Below, one piece after another: positions 42,372 to 50,782 of a DNA stretch of 64,000 nucleotides. The notes under the pieces are model-generated. The model was not told the origin of the DNA, did no database searches, and was given only the letters and a program-made list of their open reading frames with translations. The stretch comes from Streptomyces sp. CA-278952 (GTDB lineage Bacteria; Actinomycetota; Actinomycetes; Streptomycetales; Streptomycetaceae). The stretch's first letter is position 1, and every line of letters begins with the position of its first letter. The DNA lies in the NCBI RefSeq assembly GCF_028747205.1, contig NZ_CP112880.1:5208001-5272000 (forward strand), given 5' to 3'. The position numbers and the translations under genes were made by a program.

Positions 42372-42929
42372 CTACGCCGTCCTGCCGGCGGCTACCGCGT
42401 CCGGGACCAGCGGGCCGATCCAGGCGGCGAAGGCGTCCCCCAGCTCGGCCCCGGCCGCACGGACGACCGCGTTCGGGTCCTCGGCGGCCTCCAGGCCGAA
42501 GTGCTCGCGCAGCCAGGCCCGGAACGCGGGGTTCCGTGGGCAGGGGTCGTATCCGCCCTCGTCGCCCCCGCCCTCCCCCTCGCGCTCGTCGTAGTAGTCC
42601 ACGTCCTCCCAGCCGCACATCGGGGACCAGCCGGAGGCGAGGACGCGCAGCAGCTCGGGCACATCGCGGGCGACGACGTGGACGCCTCCCTCGTCCCCCA
42701 GGAGGAGCACGGGCAGCGTGGCCAGGTCGGCCCGGTCGTCCAGCAGCCAGATCGCGTACGTCGAGCCGGAACCGGTGGCCCGGGCGAAGGGGCGGATCCG
42801 GTCGGAGAGCCGTGGGTAGCCGCCGTCGTCCTCGCCGAAGGCGATCAGCTCGAAGCCGGGCGCGAAGTAGTCGTCGACGCCGTCCTCGAACTCCTTGAGG
42901 AGGTTCAGCGCGGGAATCGGTGCGTACAT
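42372..42929 (-). CDS. Hypothetical acidic protein, possibly SUKH/SMI1-like
   Basis: This 185-residue acidic protein has FARATGSGSTYAIWLLDDRADLATLPVLLLGDEGGVHVVARD, a pattern like SUKH-superfamily immunity-type proteins (a Gly-rich turn then paired beta strands). ATG at 42929 (MYAPIPALNLL) is preferred over the start at 42956. It lies 69 bases after the IclR gene on the same strand. No toxin gene is adjacent. The family call is tentative. Confidence 0.6.
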   Translation of the reverse strand: MYAPIPALNLLKEFEDGVDDYFAPGFELIAFGEDDGGYPRLSDRIRPFARATGSGSTYAIWLLDDRADLATLPVLLLGDEGGVHVVARDVPELLRVLASGWSPMCGWEDVDYYDEREGEGGGDEGGYDPCPRNPAFRAWLREHFGLEAAEDPNAVVRAAGAELGDAFAAWIGPLVPDAVAAGRTA

Positions 42930-42998
42930 GGCGGTGACGCTACCGCCCGTGAGCACCGGCCCTCCGGCCCCTACGGCGGGCGAAGCCCGGTCCGGCCG

Positions 42999-43757
42999 CT
43001 ACAGCGCCAGCGACAGCAGAACCGGCGCCGCCCGGCGGCTGAGGGTGTCGGCCGCCGCCCGCAGCCGGTGCGCGTCCTCGATCGGCAGCGACAGGGCGAG
43101 GCAGCCCGCGGCGGAGCCGGCCGTCAGCGGCACGGCCGCGCAGACGGTGCCCACCGCGTACTCCTGGAGATCCAGCATCGGGACCGTGGCGGACTGGGCG
43201 TCCAGCTGGGAGAAGAGGATCTTCTCGTTGGTGATCGTCCGGGAGGTGAGCCGGGCCGTCCGGTGCCGGGAGAGGTGGTCGCGCCGCCCGTCGTGGTCGA
43301 GCTGGGACAGCAGGCACTTGCCGACCGCGCTGGCGTGCGCGGAGGAGCGGAAGTCCACCCACTCGTTGACCGCCGGTGTCAGGGGCCCGTCCGCGACCTG
43401 GGTCACGCTGACCTCGCCGTCGACATACCGGCTGAGGTAGACCGCCGCGCCGACGGAGTCGCGCAGCTCGGCCAGGGTGTGCTGGAGGCGGTCCTCCAGG
43501 GCCTGGCGGCGGGCCGCCCCGGAGCCGAGCAGCAGCAGCGAGGCGCCGATGACGTACGCCCCGTCGCTGATCTGCTCCACGTAACCCTCGCGGCGCAGGG
43601 TGAGGAGCAGGGAGGCGAGGTGGCCGATGGGCAACCCCGTCTCGCGGGAGATCTGGGCATCGGTCACGCCGTTGCCGTGCTGGGCAACCGTTTCGAGCAC
43701 GCGCAGGGCGTACTGCACCGAGTGGAACGGCGCGGTCGGCTCGGGCTTCAACGCCAC
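42999..43757 (-). CDS. IclR-family transcriptional regulator
   Basis: This 252-residue protein has an N-terminal winged helix (VQYALRVLETVAQHGNGVTDAQISRET) and a C-terminal effector domain (SSAHASAVGKCLLSQL, EYAVGTVCAAVPL). The GTG start at 43757 has AGGGGGA before it. It is downstream of the ehu-type ABC operon on the same strand, across a 167-bp gap with palindromes. IclR regulators often control nearby catabolic or transport genes, so ehuBCDA is the likely target. Confidence 0.88.
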   Translation of the reverse strand: MALKPEPTAPFHSVQYALRVLETVAQHGNGVTDAQISRETGLPIGHLASLLLTLRREGYVEQISDGAYVIGASLLLLGSGAARRQALEDRLQHTLAELRDSVGAAVYLSRYVDGEVSVTQVADGPLTPAVNEWVDFRSSAHASAVGKCLLSQLDHDGRRDHLSRHRTARLTSRTITNEKILFSQLDAQSATVPMLDLQEYAVGTVCAAVPLTAGSAAGCLALSLPIEDAHRLRAAADTLSRRAAPVLLSLAL

Positions 43758-43882
43758 GGTGTCCCCCTACCAGGTTGTGACCGCAAGCTTTCGCCCCACG
43801 ATAGCCGCCGGAAGGCCCCTGCGGGGCGGCAGTTGACGGGTCGGTGGGCGCGCCCCGGAGCTGTCAACTGGGGCGCACCCGC

Positions 43883-43896
43883 CTGGCATATGCCAG
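43883..43896. promoter_or_regulatory. 14-bp perfect palindrome near the IclR promoter
   Basis: CTGGCATATGCCAG is fully self-complementary. It lies between the end of the ABC operon and the IclR start. A looser pair, CAGTTGAC (43830-43837) and GTCAACTG (43863-43870), is closer to the IclR start. Either could be an autoregulatory site. Confidence 0.5.
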
Positions 43897-43924
43897 CGTC
43901 ATGGGTACAGATGCAACTGCAAGG

Positions 43925-44782
43925 TCACAGGACCGCGTTGAGGAACTCGCGCGTACGTTCGTGTGACGGATCGGAGAAGATTTTTTCCGGGGATCCGGCC
44001 TCCACGACCCGTCCCGCGTCGAACATCAGCACCTTCTCCGAGACGTCCCGGGCGAAGTTCATCTCGTGGGTCACGCAGAGCATGGTGATGTCGGTGTTCC
44101 GGGCGATGTCCCCCAGCAGTTCCAGCACGCCGGCCACCAGCTCCGGGTCGAGCGCCGACGTCACCTCGTCCAGGAGCAGGATTTCCGGCTCCATGGCCAG
44201 GGCGCGGGCGATGGCGACCCGCTGCTGCTGGCCGCCGGAGAGCTGCGAGGGATGGGCGTCGACCTTGGCGGAGAGGCCGACCAGGTCCAGCAGCTCCCGG
44301 GCCCGCACCTCGGCCTCCTCGCGGCTCTTGCCGAGCACGCTGACCGGGGCCTCGGTGATGTTCTCGATCACCTTCATGTTCGGGAAGAGGTTGAACTGCT
44401 GGAAGACCATCCCGATCTTCTTCCGGGACTCGCGCAGCTGTTTCTCGCCCGCGGGCTTCAGCGAACCGTCCGGCGCGCGGACGTGCGAGAGCGGGGAGCC
44501 GTCGACCCAGATCACCCCGTCGCTGATCTTCTCCAGCGTCATCAGCAGCCGCAGGATCGTCGTCTTGCCCGAGCCGCTGGGCCCGATCAGGGTGACGTGC
44601 TCGCCGCGGTCCACGGTGAAGTCCAGCTCGTCCAGGACCACATGGTCGCCGTAGCGCTTCACCACCTTGTCGAACCGCACCAGCGGTTCGCCCGTGCGCG
44701 CGGCGGCCGGGGCGGCGTCCTCGGGAGCTGCGGCCGGCCCCGGCGACTCCGTCTTCTTCAGGGGGAGGGGTTCAGTGGCCAA
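43925..44782 (-). CDS. ehuA: Ectoine-type ABC transporter ATP-binding protein (EhuA-like), TTG start
   Basis: This 285-residue polar-amino-acid-type ABC ATPase has Walker A LIGPSGSGKTTILRL, Q-loop MVFQQFNLFPNM, signature QLSGGQQQR, Walker B ILLLDEVTSALDPEL and His-switch CVTHEM. The first 30 residues are an Ala/Pro-rich extension. The start codon is TTG at 44782, overlapping the permease gene by 11 bases. The call to Ehu rests on gene order and the binding-protein sequence; other polar amino acids are possible. Confidence 0.82.
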   Translation of the reverse strand: MATEPLPLKKTESPGPAAAPEDAAPAAARTGEPLVRFDKVVKRYGDHVVLDELDFTVDRGEHVTLIGPSGSGKTTILRLLMTLEKISDGVIWVDGSPLSHVRAPDGSLKPAGEKQLRESRKKIGMVFQQFNLFPNMKVIENITEAPVSVLGKSREEAEVRARELLDLVGLSAKVDAHPSQLSGGQQQRVAIARALAMEPEILLLDEVTSALDPELVAGVLELLGDIARNTDITMLCVTHEMNFARDVSEKVLMFDAGRVVEAGSPEKIFSDPSHERTREFLNAVL

Positions 44783-45413
44783 GGCGCTTCTCCAGCTTTC
44801 TCATCAACAGCGACGTGGGGTAGCTCGCGACCAGGAAGATCAGGCCGGCGAGAGTGAACACCTCGGTGTACGCGAACTGTTCGGCCCCGTACTTCCGGGC
44901 CTCGAAGACCATCTCCTGCACCGTGATCACGGCGAGGAACGGCGTCTCCTTGAACATCGAGATCGCGTAGTTCCCGAGCGCGGGCAGCACGTTGCGCACC
45001 GCCTGCGGCAGGATCACGGCCTGCCAGGTGCGCCGGGGCGACAGCGACAGCGCGCGGCACGCCTCCCACTGGCCCTTCGGTACGCCGTCGATCCCGGCCC
45101 GGTAGACCTCGGAGGTGTACGCGGCGTAGTGGACCCCCAGCACGGTGATGCCGATGTACAGCGGCTCCACCGTGTTGAACAGGGCTGCCGCACCCACCAG
45201 TTGGACCAGCAGCGGGGTGGAGCGGACGAACTCCGTGACGAGCCGCACCGGGACCGTCACGAACTTGCTGGGCGCGCGCCCGGCCATGGCGACGGCCAGT
45301 CCCAGCACGGCCGCCACCAGGGTGCCGAGCACCGTGGCGAGCAGGGTGACCTTGAACCCCTCCAGGAGGAGGGGCAGGGACTCCCCGACGGCGTTCCAGT
45401 CGAAGCCGTTCAC
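44772..45413 (-). CDS. ehuD: Ectoine-type ABC transporter permease (EhuD-like)
   Basis: This 213-residue HisMQ-type permease has about five helices. The typical loop is GIDGVPKGQWEACRALSLSPRRTWQAVILPQA. The GTG start overlaps the EhuC stop by four bases. It forms a heterodimer with EhuC. Confidence 0.8.
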   Translation of the reverse strand: MNGFDWNAVGESLPLLLEGFKVTLLATVLGTLVAAVLGLAVAMAGRAPSKFVTVPVRLVTEFVRSTPLLVQLVGAAALFNTVEPLYIGITVLGVHYAAYTSEVYRAGIDGVPKGQWEACRALSLSPRRTWQAVILPQAVRNVLPALGNYAISMFKETPFLAVITVQEMVFEARKYGAEQFAYTEVFTLAGLIFLVASYPTSLLMRKLEKRLGH

Positions 45414-46141
45414 CGGGTACCTCCCACGGCGGTCGTGGCCGCGCTGCGGCTCTTGAACAGGCCCTTCGCGCCGGTGTCCAGGCCGAGCCGCCGCTTGGCG
45501 CTCCGCTCCAGCAGATTCATCAGCATCGTCAGCGCGTACGCCAGGACGAAGTAGGCGACCAGCAGGGTCAGATAGGCGGTGAGGGTCTCACCGGTACGGT
45601 CGCGCAGCTGCTGGATCACCGTCATCAGATCGGCGGCGGAGATCAGCCACAGCAGCGGGGTCGCCTTCAGCAGCTGGATCAGCAGGTTGGTGAAGCTCGG
45701 GATCATCTGCACCCAGGCCTGCGGCAGGATCACCTTCCACAGCCGCCTGGACGGGCTCAGGTTGAGCGCGATCGCCGCCTCGTACTGCCCGCGCGGTACG
45801 GAGTTGATGGCGCCCCGCACCACTTCGGCCCCGTAGGCACCGAAGTTGAGGCCGAACGCGACCACGCCGCAGACGACCGGGGTCAGTTCGTAGCCGGTCA
45901 GCAGCGGCATCGCGTAGTAGAGCCAGAACAGCTGGATGTAGAGGGAGGTGCCGCGGAAGAACTCCACGACCACCCGGGAGACCCCCCGGGCCAGGAGCAG
46001 CCGGCTGCCCGCCATCAGCCCGAGCGCGAAGGCCAGCACGCCGGCCAGCAGCGCGCCCAGGACCGTGGCCTGGAGCGTCACCCACAGGCCCGAGCGGACC
46101 CGGGGGAACTCCTCGACGAGGAGGGAGAAGAAGTCACTCAT
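45410..46141 (-). CDS. ehuC: Ectoine-type ABC transporter permease (EhuC-like)
   Basis: This 243-residue HisMQ-type permease has TLQATVLGALLAGVLAFALG, EFFRGTSLYIQLFWLYY and the coupling loop AINSVPRGQYEAAIALNLSPSRRLWKVILPQAW. ATG at 46141 lies 18 bases after EhuB. The C-terminal 30 residues are a basic tail. Confidence 0.8.
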   Translation of the reverse strand: MSDFFSLLVEEFPRVRSGLWVTLQATVLGALLAGVLAFALGLMAGSRLLLARGVSRVVVEFFRGTSLYIQLFWLYYAMPLLTGYELTPVVCGVVAFGLNFGAYGAEVVRGAINSVPRGQYEAAIALNLSPSRRLWKVILPQAWVQMIPSFTNLLIQLLKATPLLWLISAADLMTVIQQLRDRTGETLTAYLTLLVAYFVLAYALTMLMNLLERSAKRRLGLDTGAKGLFKSRSAATTAVGGTR

Positions 46142-46159
46142 GCGTGCGCGTCCGCCCCG

Positions 46160-47062
46160 TCAGCCCTTGCACAGATCCGCGGTTTTCAGGTCGGCGGGCG
46201 GGATCTCCGTCTCCCCGAACCCGTAGGGCTCCAGCAGCTGCACATAGCGGGAGCGGTCCGACACGATCTTCTTCAGCTCGCGGTTGAAGGAGTCCCGCAG
46301 GTCCTCGTTGCCCTTGCGGAACACCGCGCCGCCGGGGGAGAACTGCTCCTTGCCGTCCAGCTGCGGCACGAACGCCTCGGTGACCTCGGTGTCCGGGTTG
46401 GTCTTCGCCAGCCAGCGGAGCGAGATCCCGGTGAGCAGGAAGGCGTCGACCCGGCCGCCCTTGACGGCGTCGGCCCCGTCCTGCGGCTTCTGCAGCGTCT
46501 TGATCCTGTCCTCGGCAATGCCGGCGCCCTTGGCGTAACTGCCTTCGACCGCACCCGACATCACGCCGACGGTGATCCCCGCCTCCTTCGCGGAGGCGAG
46601 ATCGGTGATCTTCTTCGGGTTGCCCTTCTTCACCATCAGTGCGGTCGGCGAGATGAACTCCGGCTCGGAGAAGATCGCGTTGCCGCAGCGCTCCGGGGTG
46701 ATGGCCATGCCCGCGCTGACCACGTCGTACTTCCCGGCCTGGAGTCCGGGGATCAGTCCGTCCCACTCGGAGAGCGTCGGCTTCAGCTCGTCCACCCCGA
46801 GCGCCTTGAATATCTCCCGGTGCAGCGTCGGGGCCTCGCCCTTGAGTTCCTTGCCCTCCAGGTAGCCGTACGGGGCCTCGTTCGCGTAGGCCACCCGTAC
46901 GAAGCCCTGCTTGCGGAGCTTGTCCAGGGCGCCCTCGCCGGTCGCGGATCCGGAGTCGGTCTTGCTGCACGCGGTGAGGAGGCCGGGAACGACGAGGAGG
47001 CCGCCCACGGCCGCCGATCCGTTGAGGAAACCCCGGCGGGACAGGTTCGGGAATTCAGCCAT
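46160..47062 (-). CDS. ehuB: Ectoine/hydroxyectoine-type binding lipoprotein (EhuB-like)
   Basis: This 300-residue binding protein has a hybrid Tat-lipoprotein signal (SRRGFLNGSAAVGGLLVVPG, then LLTAC). The mature part has FVRVAYANEAPYGYL, WDGLIPGLQAGKYDVVSAGM and FISPTALMVKKGNPK, typical of family 3 binding proteins and matching EhuB. ATG at 47062 (MAEFPNLSRRG) is supported by AGGAG upstream. First gene of the ehuBCDA operon. Confidence 0.84.
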   Translation of the reverse strand: MAEFPNLSRRGFLNGSAAVGGLLVVPGLLTACSKTDSGSATGEGALDKLRKQGFVRVAYANEAPYGYLEGKELKGEAPTLHREIFKALGVDELKPTLSEWDGLIPGLQAGKYDVVSAGMAITPERCGNAIFSEPEFISPTALMVKKGNPKKITDLASAKEAGITVGVMSGAVEGSYAKGAGIAEDRIKTLQKPQDGADAVKGGRVDAFLLTGISLRWLAKTNPDTEVTEAFVPQLDGKEQFSPGGAVFRKGNEDLRDSFNRELKKIVSDRSRYVQLLEPYGFGETEIPPADLKTADLCKG

Positions 47063-47165
47063 GGTTCGCAATCTCCTGGAGGTCGAACAGTCCGGACAGA
47101 GTGACCCCCTGCCCGATCCCGTACGTCTATGCAGGAAGCCGGAGGCATGTAACCCAACAGTGGCC

Positions 47166-47180
47166 GGAAGGTGACCTTCC
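47166..47180. promoter_or_regulatory. Palindrome upstream of ehuB
   Basis: GGAAGGT-G-ACCTTCC has perfect seven-base arms around one base. It lies 104 bases before the ehuB start and could be an operator for the IclR regulator. It does not resemble 43883-43896. Confidence 0.5.
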
Positions 47181-47272
47181 CGTGCCCGAAGGAGGCGGAG
47201 CGCGACCGAGAGTGTGCGGGGCGTGTTCCCTGGTGGCGAACGGTTCATGACAGCAAGTCAGTGAAATGCCGG

Positions 47273-48265
47273 TCACTCCGTGCGCGCGCGTCCGTGTGCG
47301 CGGTCGTCCTCGATGAGATCGGTCGACGGAACGTGACCGAGGGCCTTGTCGACCGTGTTCGGCAACGGCAGGCCGCGCGACCACTGTTCGTACATCGCCA
47401 CGAAACGCTCACCCAGCCGGTCCCGCCAGCCCGCGGTGTTCCCGCCCAGGGCCGGTGTCAGGACGAGCCCCGGGGCGTCCCACAACGGGCTCCCGGCGGC
47501 CGGTGCCTCCTCCTGGAAGGTGCTGAGCGCCGCCCCCGCGAGCCAGCGGCGGTTCAGCGCGTCCACCAGATCGGCCTCGACCACCGTCGCCGCGCGCCCC
47601 GCACCGACGAACCGCGCCGACGGCTGGAGCAGCCCGAAGAACCGGCTGTCGAACATCCCGCGCGTCGACTCCGTGAGCGGGACCGCCGCGATCACCCAGT
47701 CCGCCCGCGCGGCCAGCCGGTCCAGATCGGCCACCCCGTGGATCGTGCGCCGGGCCGTCCGCCCCACCAGCGCCACGGTGAGCCCCAGGCCGTGCAGCAG
47801 CCGGGTGATCTCCCGGCCGATCGGTCCCGCGCCCACGACCAGCGCCCGCGAACCGGCGACCCGCTGCCCCTCCCGCTCGTGCGGGCGCCGCTGCCGTCGG
47901 CACTCCAGGACGCCGGGGAGATCCGTGGCGAAGGCCAGCACCAGACCCGCCACGCACTCCGCGACCGGCCGCTCGAAGACGCCCCGCGCGTTGGTGAGGA
48001 CGGTGCCGGACGCGACCAGCTCCGGGCAGAGCACCCGGTCCACGCCCGCGCTCGCCGTGTGCACCCAGCGCGGCCGCGCCCCCGGCCCGGGCCAGGCCCT
48101 CCGCACCGCGTCGGACGCGAGGTCCCACACGAGCAGGACGTCGGCGGCCGGCAGCAGCCCGGCGAGCGAGGAGGCGTCCGCGTGCCGCACGTCCACCCGG
48201 CCGGTCAGCCGGCCGAGCCGCGGGGAGGGCGAGGCGTCGAGGACGAGCAGGACGGGATCCGGCAT
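47273..48265 (-). CDS. D-2-hydroxyacid dehydrogenase-family protein lacking the catalytic His
   Basis: This 330-residue protein has the two-domain fold of NAD-dependent 2-hydroxyacid dehydrogenases: GAGPIGREITRLLHGLGL for NAD binding, VPLTESTRGMF, and QEEAPAAGSPLW. Where the family has TPHxxG with the active-site His, this protein has LTPALGGNTAG (Ala). The conserved NxGRG is also replaced (GAGRAATV). It may therefore be inactive or have another role. ATG at 48265 follows GGAGGG. It reads in the same direction as ehuBCDA and diverges from the racemase-like gene. Confidence 0.8.
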   Translation of the reverse strand: MPDPVLLVLDASPSPRLGRLTGRVDVRHADASSLAGLLPAADVLLVWDLASDAVRRAWPGPGARPRWVHTASAGVDRVLCPELVASGTVLTNARGVFERPVAECVAGLVLAFATDLPGVLECRRQRRPHEREGQRVAGSRALVVGAGPIGREITRLLHGLGLTVALVGRTARRTIHGVADLDRLAARADWVIAAVPLTESTRGMFDSRFFGLLQPSARFVGAGRAATVVEADLVDALNRRWLAGAALSTFQEEAPAAGSPLWDAPGLVLTPALGGNTAGWRDRLGERFVAMYEQWSRGLPLPNTVDKALGHVPSTDLIEDDRAHGRARTE

Positions 48266-48512
48266 CGCTGGTCAGCCCTCCGTGACGGAACGGACGTACG
48301 GCTCCGCCCACGCTCGCAGCAGGCTCCCCCTCCGTCAACGAGGCCCGGCCGCGCGCCCCCGCGCTCGCCCGGGGGAATACTGGGAAGACGCCGGGGCAAG
48401 AGTGACCGGTCGCGCGGTCACGGCCGCCGGAGCGCCCGGAGGGCCGTGGCGACCGCCTGGCGGGGCCGCCGCCCACCGTGCGGCGAGCCGTCGACGTACA
48501 GGAAGGGTGGAC

Positions 48513-49277
48513 ATGACGACCGTAGGACTTCTCTACCCGGGCCACGCCGCCGAGGACGACTTCCCACGGACCGAGATCCTGCTCGACACCGACATCAGGC
48601 TGCCCCTGTTCTCCACCGGAACGGGGGAGGACGCCTACCGTGCCGACGCGCTGCGCGAGCAGGGCGCCCCCGCCCGGATCGCCGAGGGCGTCGAGGAACT
48701 GCGCCTCGCCGGGGCCGAGGCGCTGGTGTGGGCCTCCAGCGGCGGGAGCTTCGGGCAGGGCTGGGAGGGCGCCCACGAGCAGGTCGCCACCCTCGCCCGG
48801 AGCGCCGGCCTGCCCGCCTCCAGCACCTCGATCGGCTTCGTCCACGCGCTGCGGGAGCTGGGCGCCGGCCGGGTCGCCGTCGCCGCCCCCTACCCCGAGG
48901 ACGTCACCGGGCTCTTCGCGGAGTTCCTGGTCTCGGCGGGCGTCGAGGTGGTGGCCGCCGCGTCCGGCGGGGCCGCGTCCTCGGCCGAGGCCGGGTCCTG
49001 GCTCCCGGAGCGGGTGAAGGGGCTGGCGCGGGAGGCCGACCACCCGGACGCCGAGGTGGTGCTGATCCCGGACACCTCCCTGCACACCGCCGCGTACGTC
49101 CCCGAGCTGGAGGAACTGCTCGGCAAGCCCGTCCTCACGGCGAACCAGGTCACGGTGTGGGAGGGGCTGCGCCTCACCGACCGCCGGACGTGGGCGCCCT
49201 TGCTCGGCACCCTGTTCGCCACGCGCGAGCCGGTGCTGAGGTCGCTGGAGCCGAAGGGCATCGAGGTACGGGAGTAG
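48513..49277 (+). CDS. Asp/Glu racemase / maleate isomerase-family protein (EutA-like)
   Basis: This 254-residue protein resembles maleate cis-trans isomerase and arylmalonate decarboxylase relatives, including EutA of ectoine loci. It shows VGLLYPGHAAEDDFPR, LVWASSGGSF and a VVLIPDTSLHT segment. The cysteines normally used by the family are replaced by Ser and Thr in these positions (ASSGGSF, PDTSLHT), so chemistry may differ. ATG at 48513 follows GGAAGGG. Association with an Ehu-type importer suggests a role in ectoine use, though eutBCDE are not here. Confidence 0.72.
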   Translation: MTTVGLLYPGHAAEDDFPRTEILLDTDIRLPLFSTGTGEDAYRADALREQGAPARIAEGVEELRLAGAEALVWASSGGSFGQGWEGAHEQVATLARSAGLPASSTSIGFVHALRELGAGRVAVAAPYPEDVTGLFAEFLVSAGVEVVAAASGGAASSAEAGSWLPERVKGLAREADHPDAEVVLIPDTSLHTAAYVPELEELLGKPVLTANQVTVWEGLRLTDRRTWAPLLGTLFATREPVLRSLEPKGIEVRE

Positions 49278-49405
49278 CCTCGACGCCCGGTCGTCAGGCT
49301 CCGAGGTGCGGGAGTGGCCTCGGCGTCGGGTTGTCAGGCTCCGAGGTACGGAGCGGCCTCGGCGTCGGGTTGTCAGGCTCCGAGGTACGGAGCGGCCTCG
49401 GCGCA
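49262..49405. repeat. 40-bp tandem repeat spanning the racemase stop codon
   Basis: Four units begin with CGAGGT at 49262, 49302, 49342 and 49381 (periods 40, 40, 39). Each includes a hairpin CGAGG...CCTCG and the segment GTTGTCAGGCTC or GTCGTCAGGCTC. The TAG stop of the racemase-like gene (49275-49277) lies in the first unit. The array could also act as repeated terminators. Confidence 0.88.
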
Positions 49406-49496
49406 CGGCTGATGTGCGGGAATAAGCGGAGCCATCCTCCTGTTGTACCCCTCCGATACGCAGCCGTACGACAGCAGCACCGGGAGAGGCCGACAC

Positions 49497-50663
49497 GTGG
49501 ACGAGATCCGAGGCGACGAGACCCGCAGCGACACGAGTGGTGACGCGACCGCAGGCGCGAGCGGCGGCCCGGCCGACGCCGACGGGATCCGGGGCGCCGC
49601 AGCCGGAACGGCGGCCGTTCCGCTGTCCGTCCTCGATCTGGTCACCGTCGGGCAGGGCCGCACCGCGACCCAGGCCCTGCGCACCAGCGTGGACATCGCG
49701 AAGCTCACCGAGAGCCGCGGCTACCACCGCTTCTGGGTCGCCGAGCACCACTCCATGCCCGGGGTCGCCTCGTCCTCCCCGGCCGTGATCCTGGCGCACA
49801 TCGCCGCCCACACCGAGCGCATCCGCCTCGGCTCCGGCGGGGTGATGCTGCCCAACCACGCGCCGCTGGTGATCGCCGAGCAGTTCGGCACCCTGGAGGC
49901 GATGGCCCCGGGCCGGGTCGACCTGGGCCTGGGCCGGGCTCCCGGCACGGACGGCGCGACGGCGGCGGCCCTGCGCCGCAGCGACCGGCTCAACGAGGGC
50001 GCTGATGACTTTCCGCAGCAGCTCATGGAGCTGATCCGGTTCCTGGACGACGACTTCCCCGACGGGCACCCCTACGCCCGGATCCATGCCGTGCCGGGCC
50101 CGGTCCAGGCGACCGCCCCCGGCGGTGTGCAGTCCGCGCACCGGCCGCCCGTCTGGCTGCTGGGCTCCTCCGGCTTCAGCGCGCGGCTGGCCGGCACGCT
50201 GGGGCTGCCGTTCTCCTTCGCGCACCACTTCTCGGCGCAGAACACCATCCCCGCGCTCGACCTGTACCGCGAGTCCTTCCGGCCCTCCGCCGTGCTGGAC
50301 GCCCCGTACGCCGCGATCGGGGTCTCGGCGCTGGCCGCCGACGACGAGCGGGAGGCCCGCCGCCAGGTGCTGACCGGCGCCCTGTCCATGGTCCGGCTGC
50401 GCACCGGCCGACCTGGGCTGATTCCCAGCCCGGAGGAGGCGGCGGCGTACGACTTCTCCCCGATGGAGCGGGAGTTCGTCGACGGCTGGCTCGCCAACGT
50501 GATCCACGGCACGGCCGACGAGGTCCGCGGCGGCCTCGACGACCTGGCCAAGCGGACCGGCGCCGACGAGCTGATGATCACCGCCAACGCGCACGGCGGC
50601 GAGGCCCGGCTGCGCAGCTACGACCTGATCGCGGACGCGTACGGCCTGCCGACCGCTCCGTAG
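49497..50663 (+). CDS. Luciferase-like (LLM class) flavin-dependent oxidoreductase
   Basis: This 388-residue F420/FMN-type monooxygenase of the bacterial luciferase family has LSVLDLVTVGQGRTATQAL, HRFWVAEHHSMPGVASSSP, IRLGSGGVMLPNHAPLVIAEQF and DLGLGRAPGTD, a pattern of the MsnO8/group-1-like subfamily. GTG at 49497 is chosen because GGGAGAGG at 49482-49489 precedes it; the frame is open to 49443. A 35-residue low-complexity N-terminus precedes the barrel. The substrate is unknown. Confidence 0.88.
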   Translation: MDEIRGDETRSDTSGDATAGASGGPADADGIRGAAAGTAAVPLSVLDLVTVGQGRTATQALRTSVDIAKLTESRGYHRFWVAEHHSMPGVASSSPAVILAHIAAHTERIRLGSGGVMLPNHAPLVIAEQFGTLEAMAPGRVDLGLGRAPGTDGATAAALRRSDRLNEGADDFPQQLMELIRFLDDDFPDGHPYARIHAVPGPVQATAPGGVQSAHRPPVWLLGSSGFSARLAGTLGLPFSFAHHFSAQNTIPALDLYRESFRPSAVLDAPYAAIGVSALAADDEREARRQVLTGALSMVRLRTGRPGLIPSPEEAAAYDFSPMEREFVDGWLANVIHGTADEVRGGLDDLAKRTGADELMITANAHGGEARLRSYDLIADAYGLPTAP

Positions 50664-50689
50664 GCCGTGCGGGGTCCCGGCCGGCGGCG

Positions 50690-50782
50690 TCAGCCCTCCA
50701 GCGGCCGGGACCCGGCCGGTCACGCTGAGCTTTCAGGTGGCCGGGACCCGGTCACGCTCAGCCCTCCAGCGGCCGGGACCCG
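50690..50782. repeat. Tandem duplication of the c-di-GMP gene's 3' end
   Basis: The 25-base end of the next gene, TCAGCCCTCCAGCGGCCGGG then ACCCG (50758-50782), recurs exactly at 50690-50714. A diverged copy (TTCAGGTGGCCGGGACCCG) lies between. Each unit carries a CGGTCACGC linker. The functional stop codon is in the right-hand unit. Confidence 0.88.

Noticed and set aside
47409..50723. 1104-residue minus-strand frame spanning several genes
   Set aside because: It crosses the racemase-like and luciferase-like genes in antisense and part of the dehydrogenase gene in another frame, with no domain of its own.
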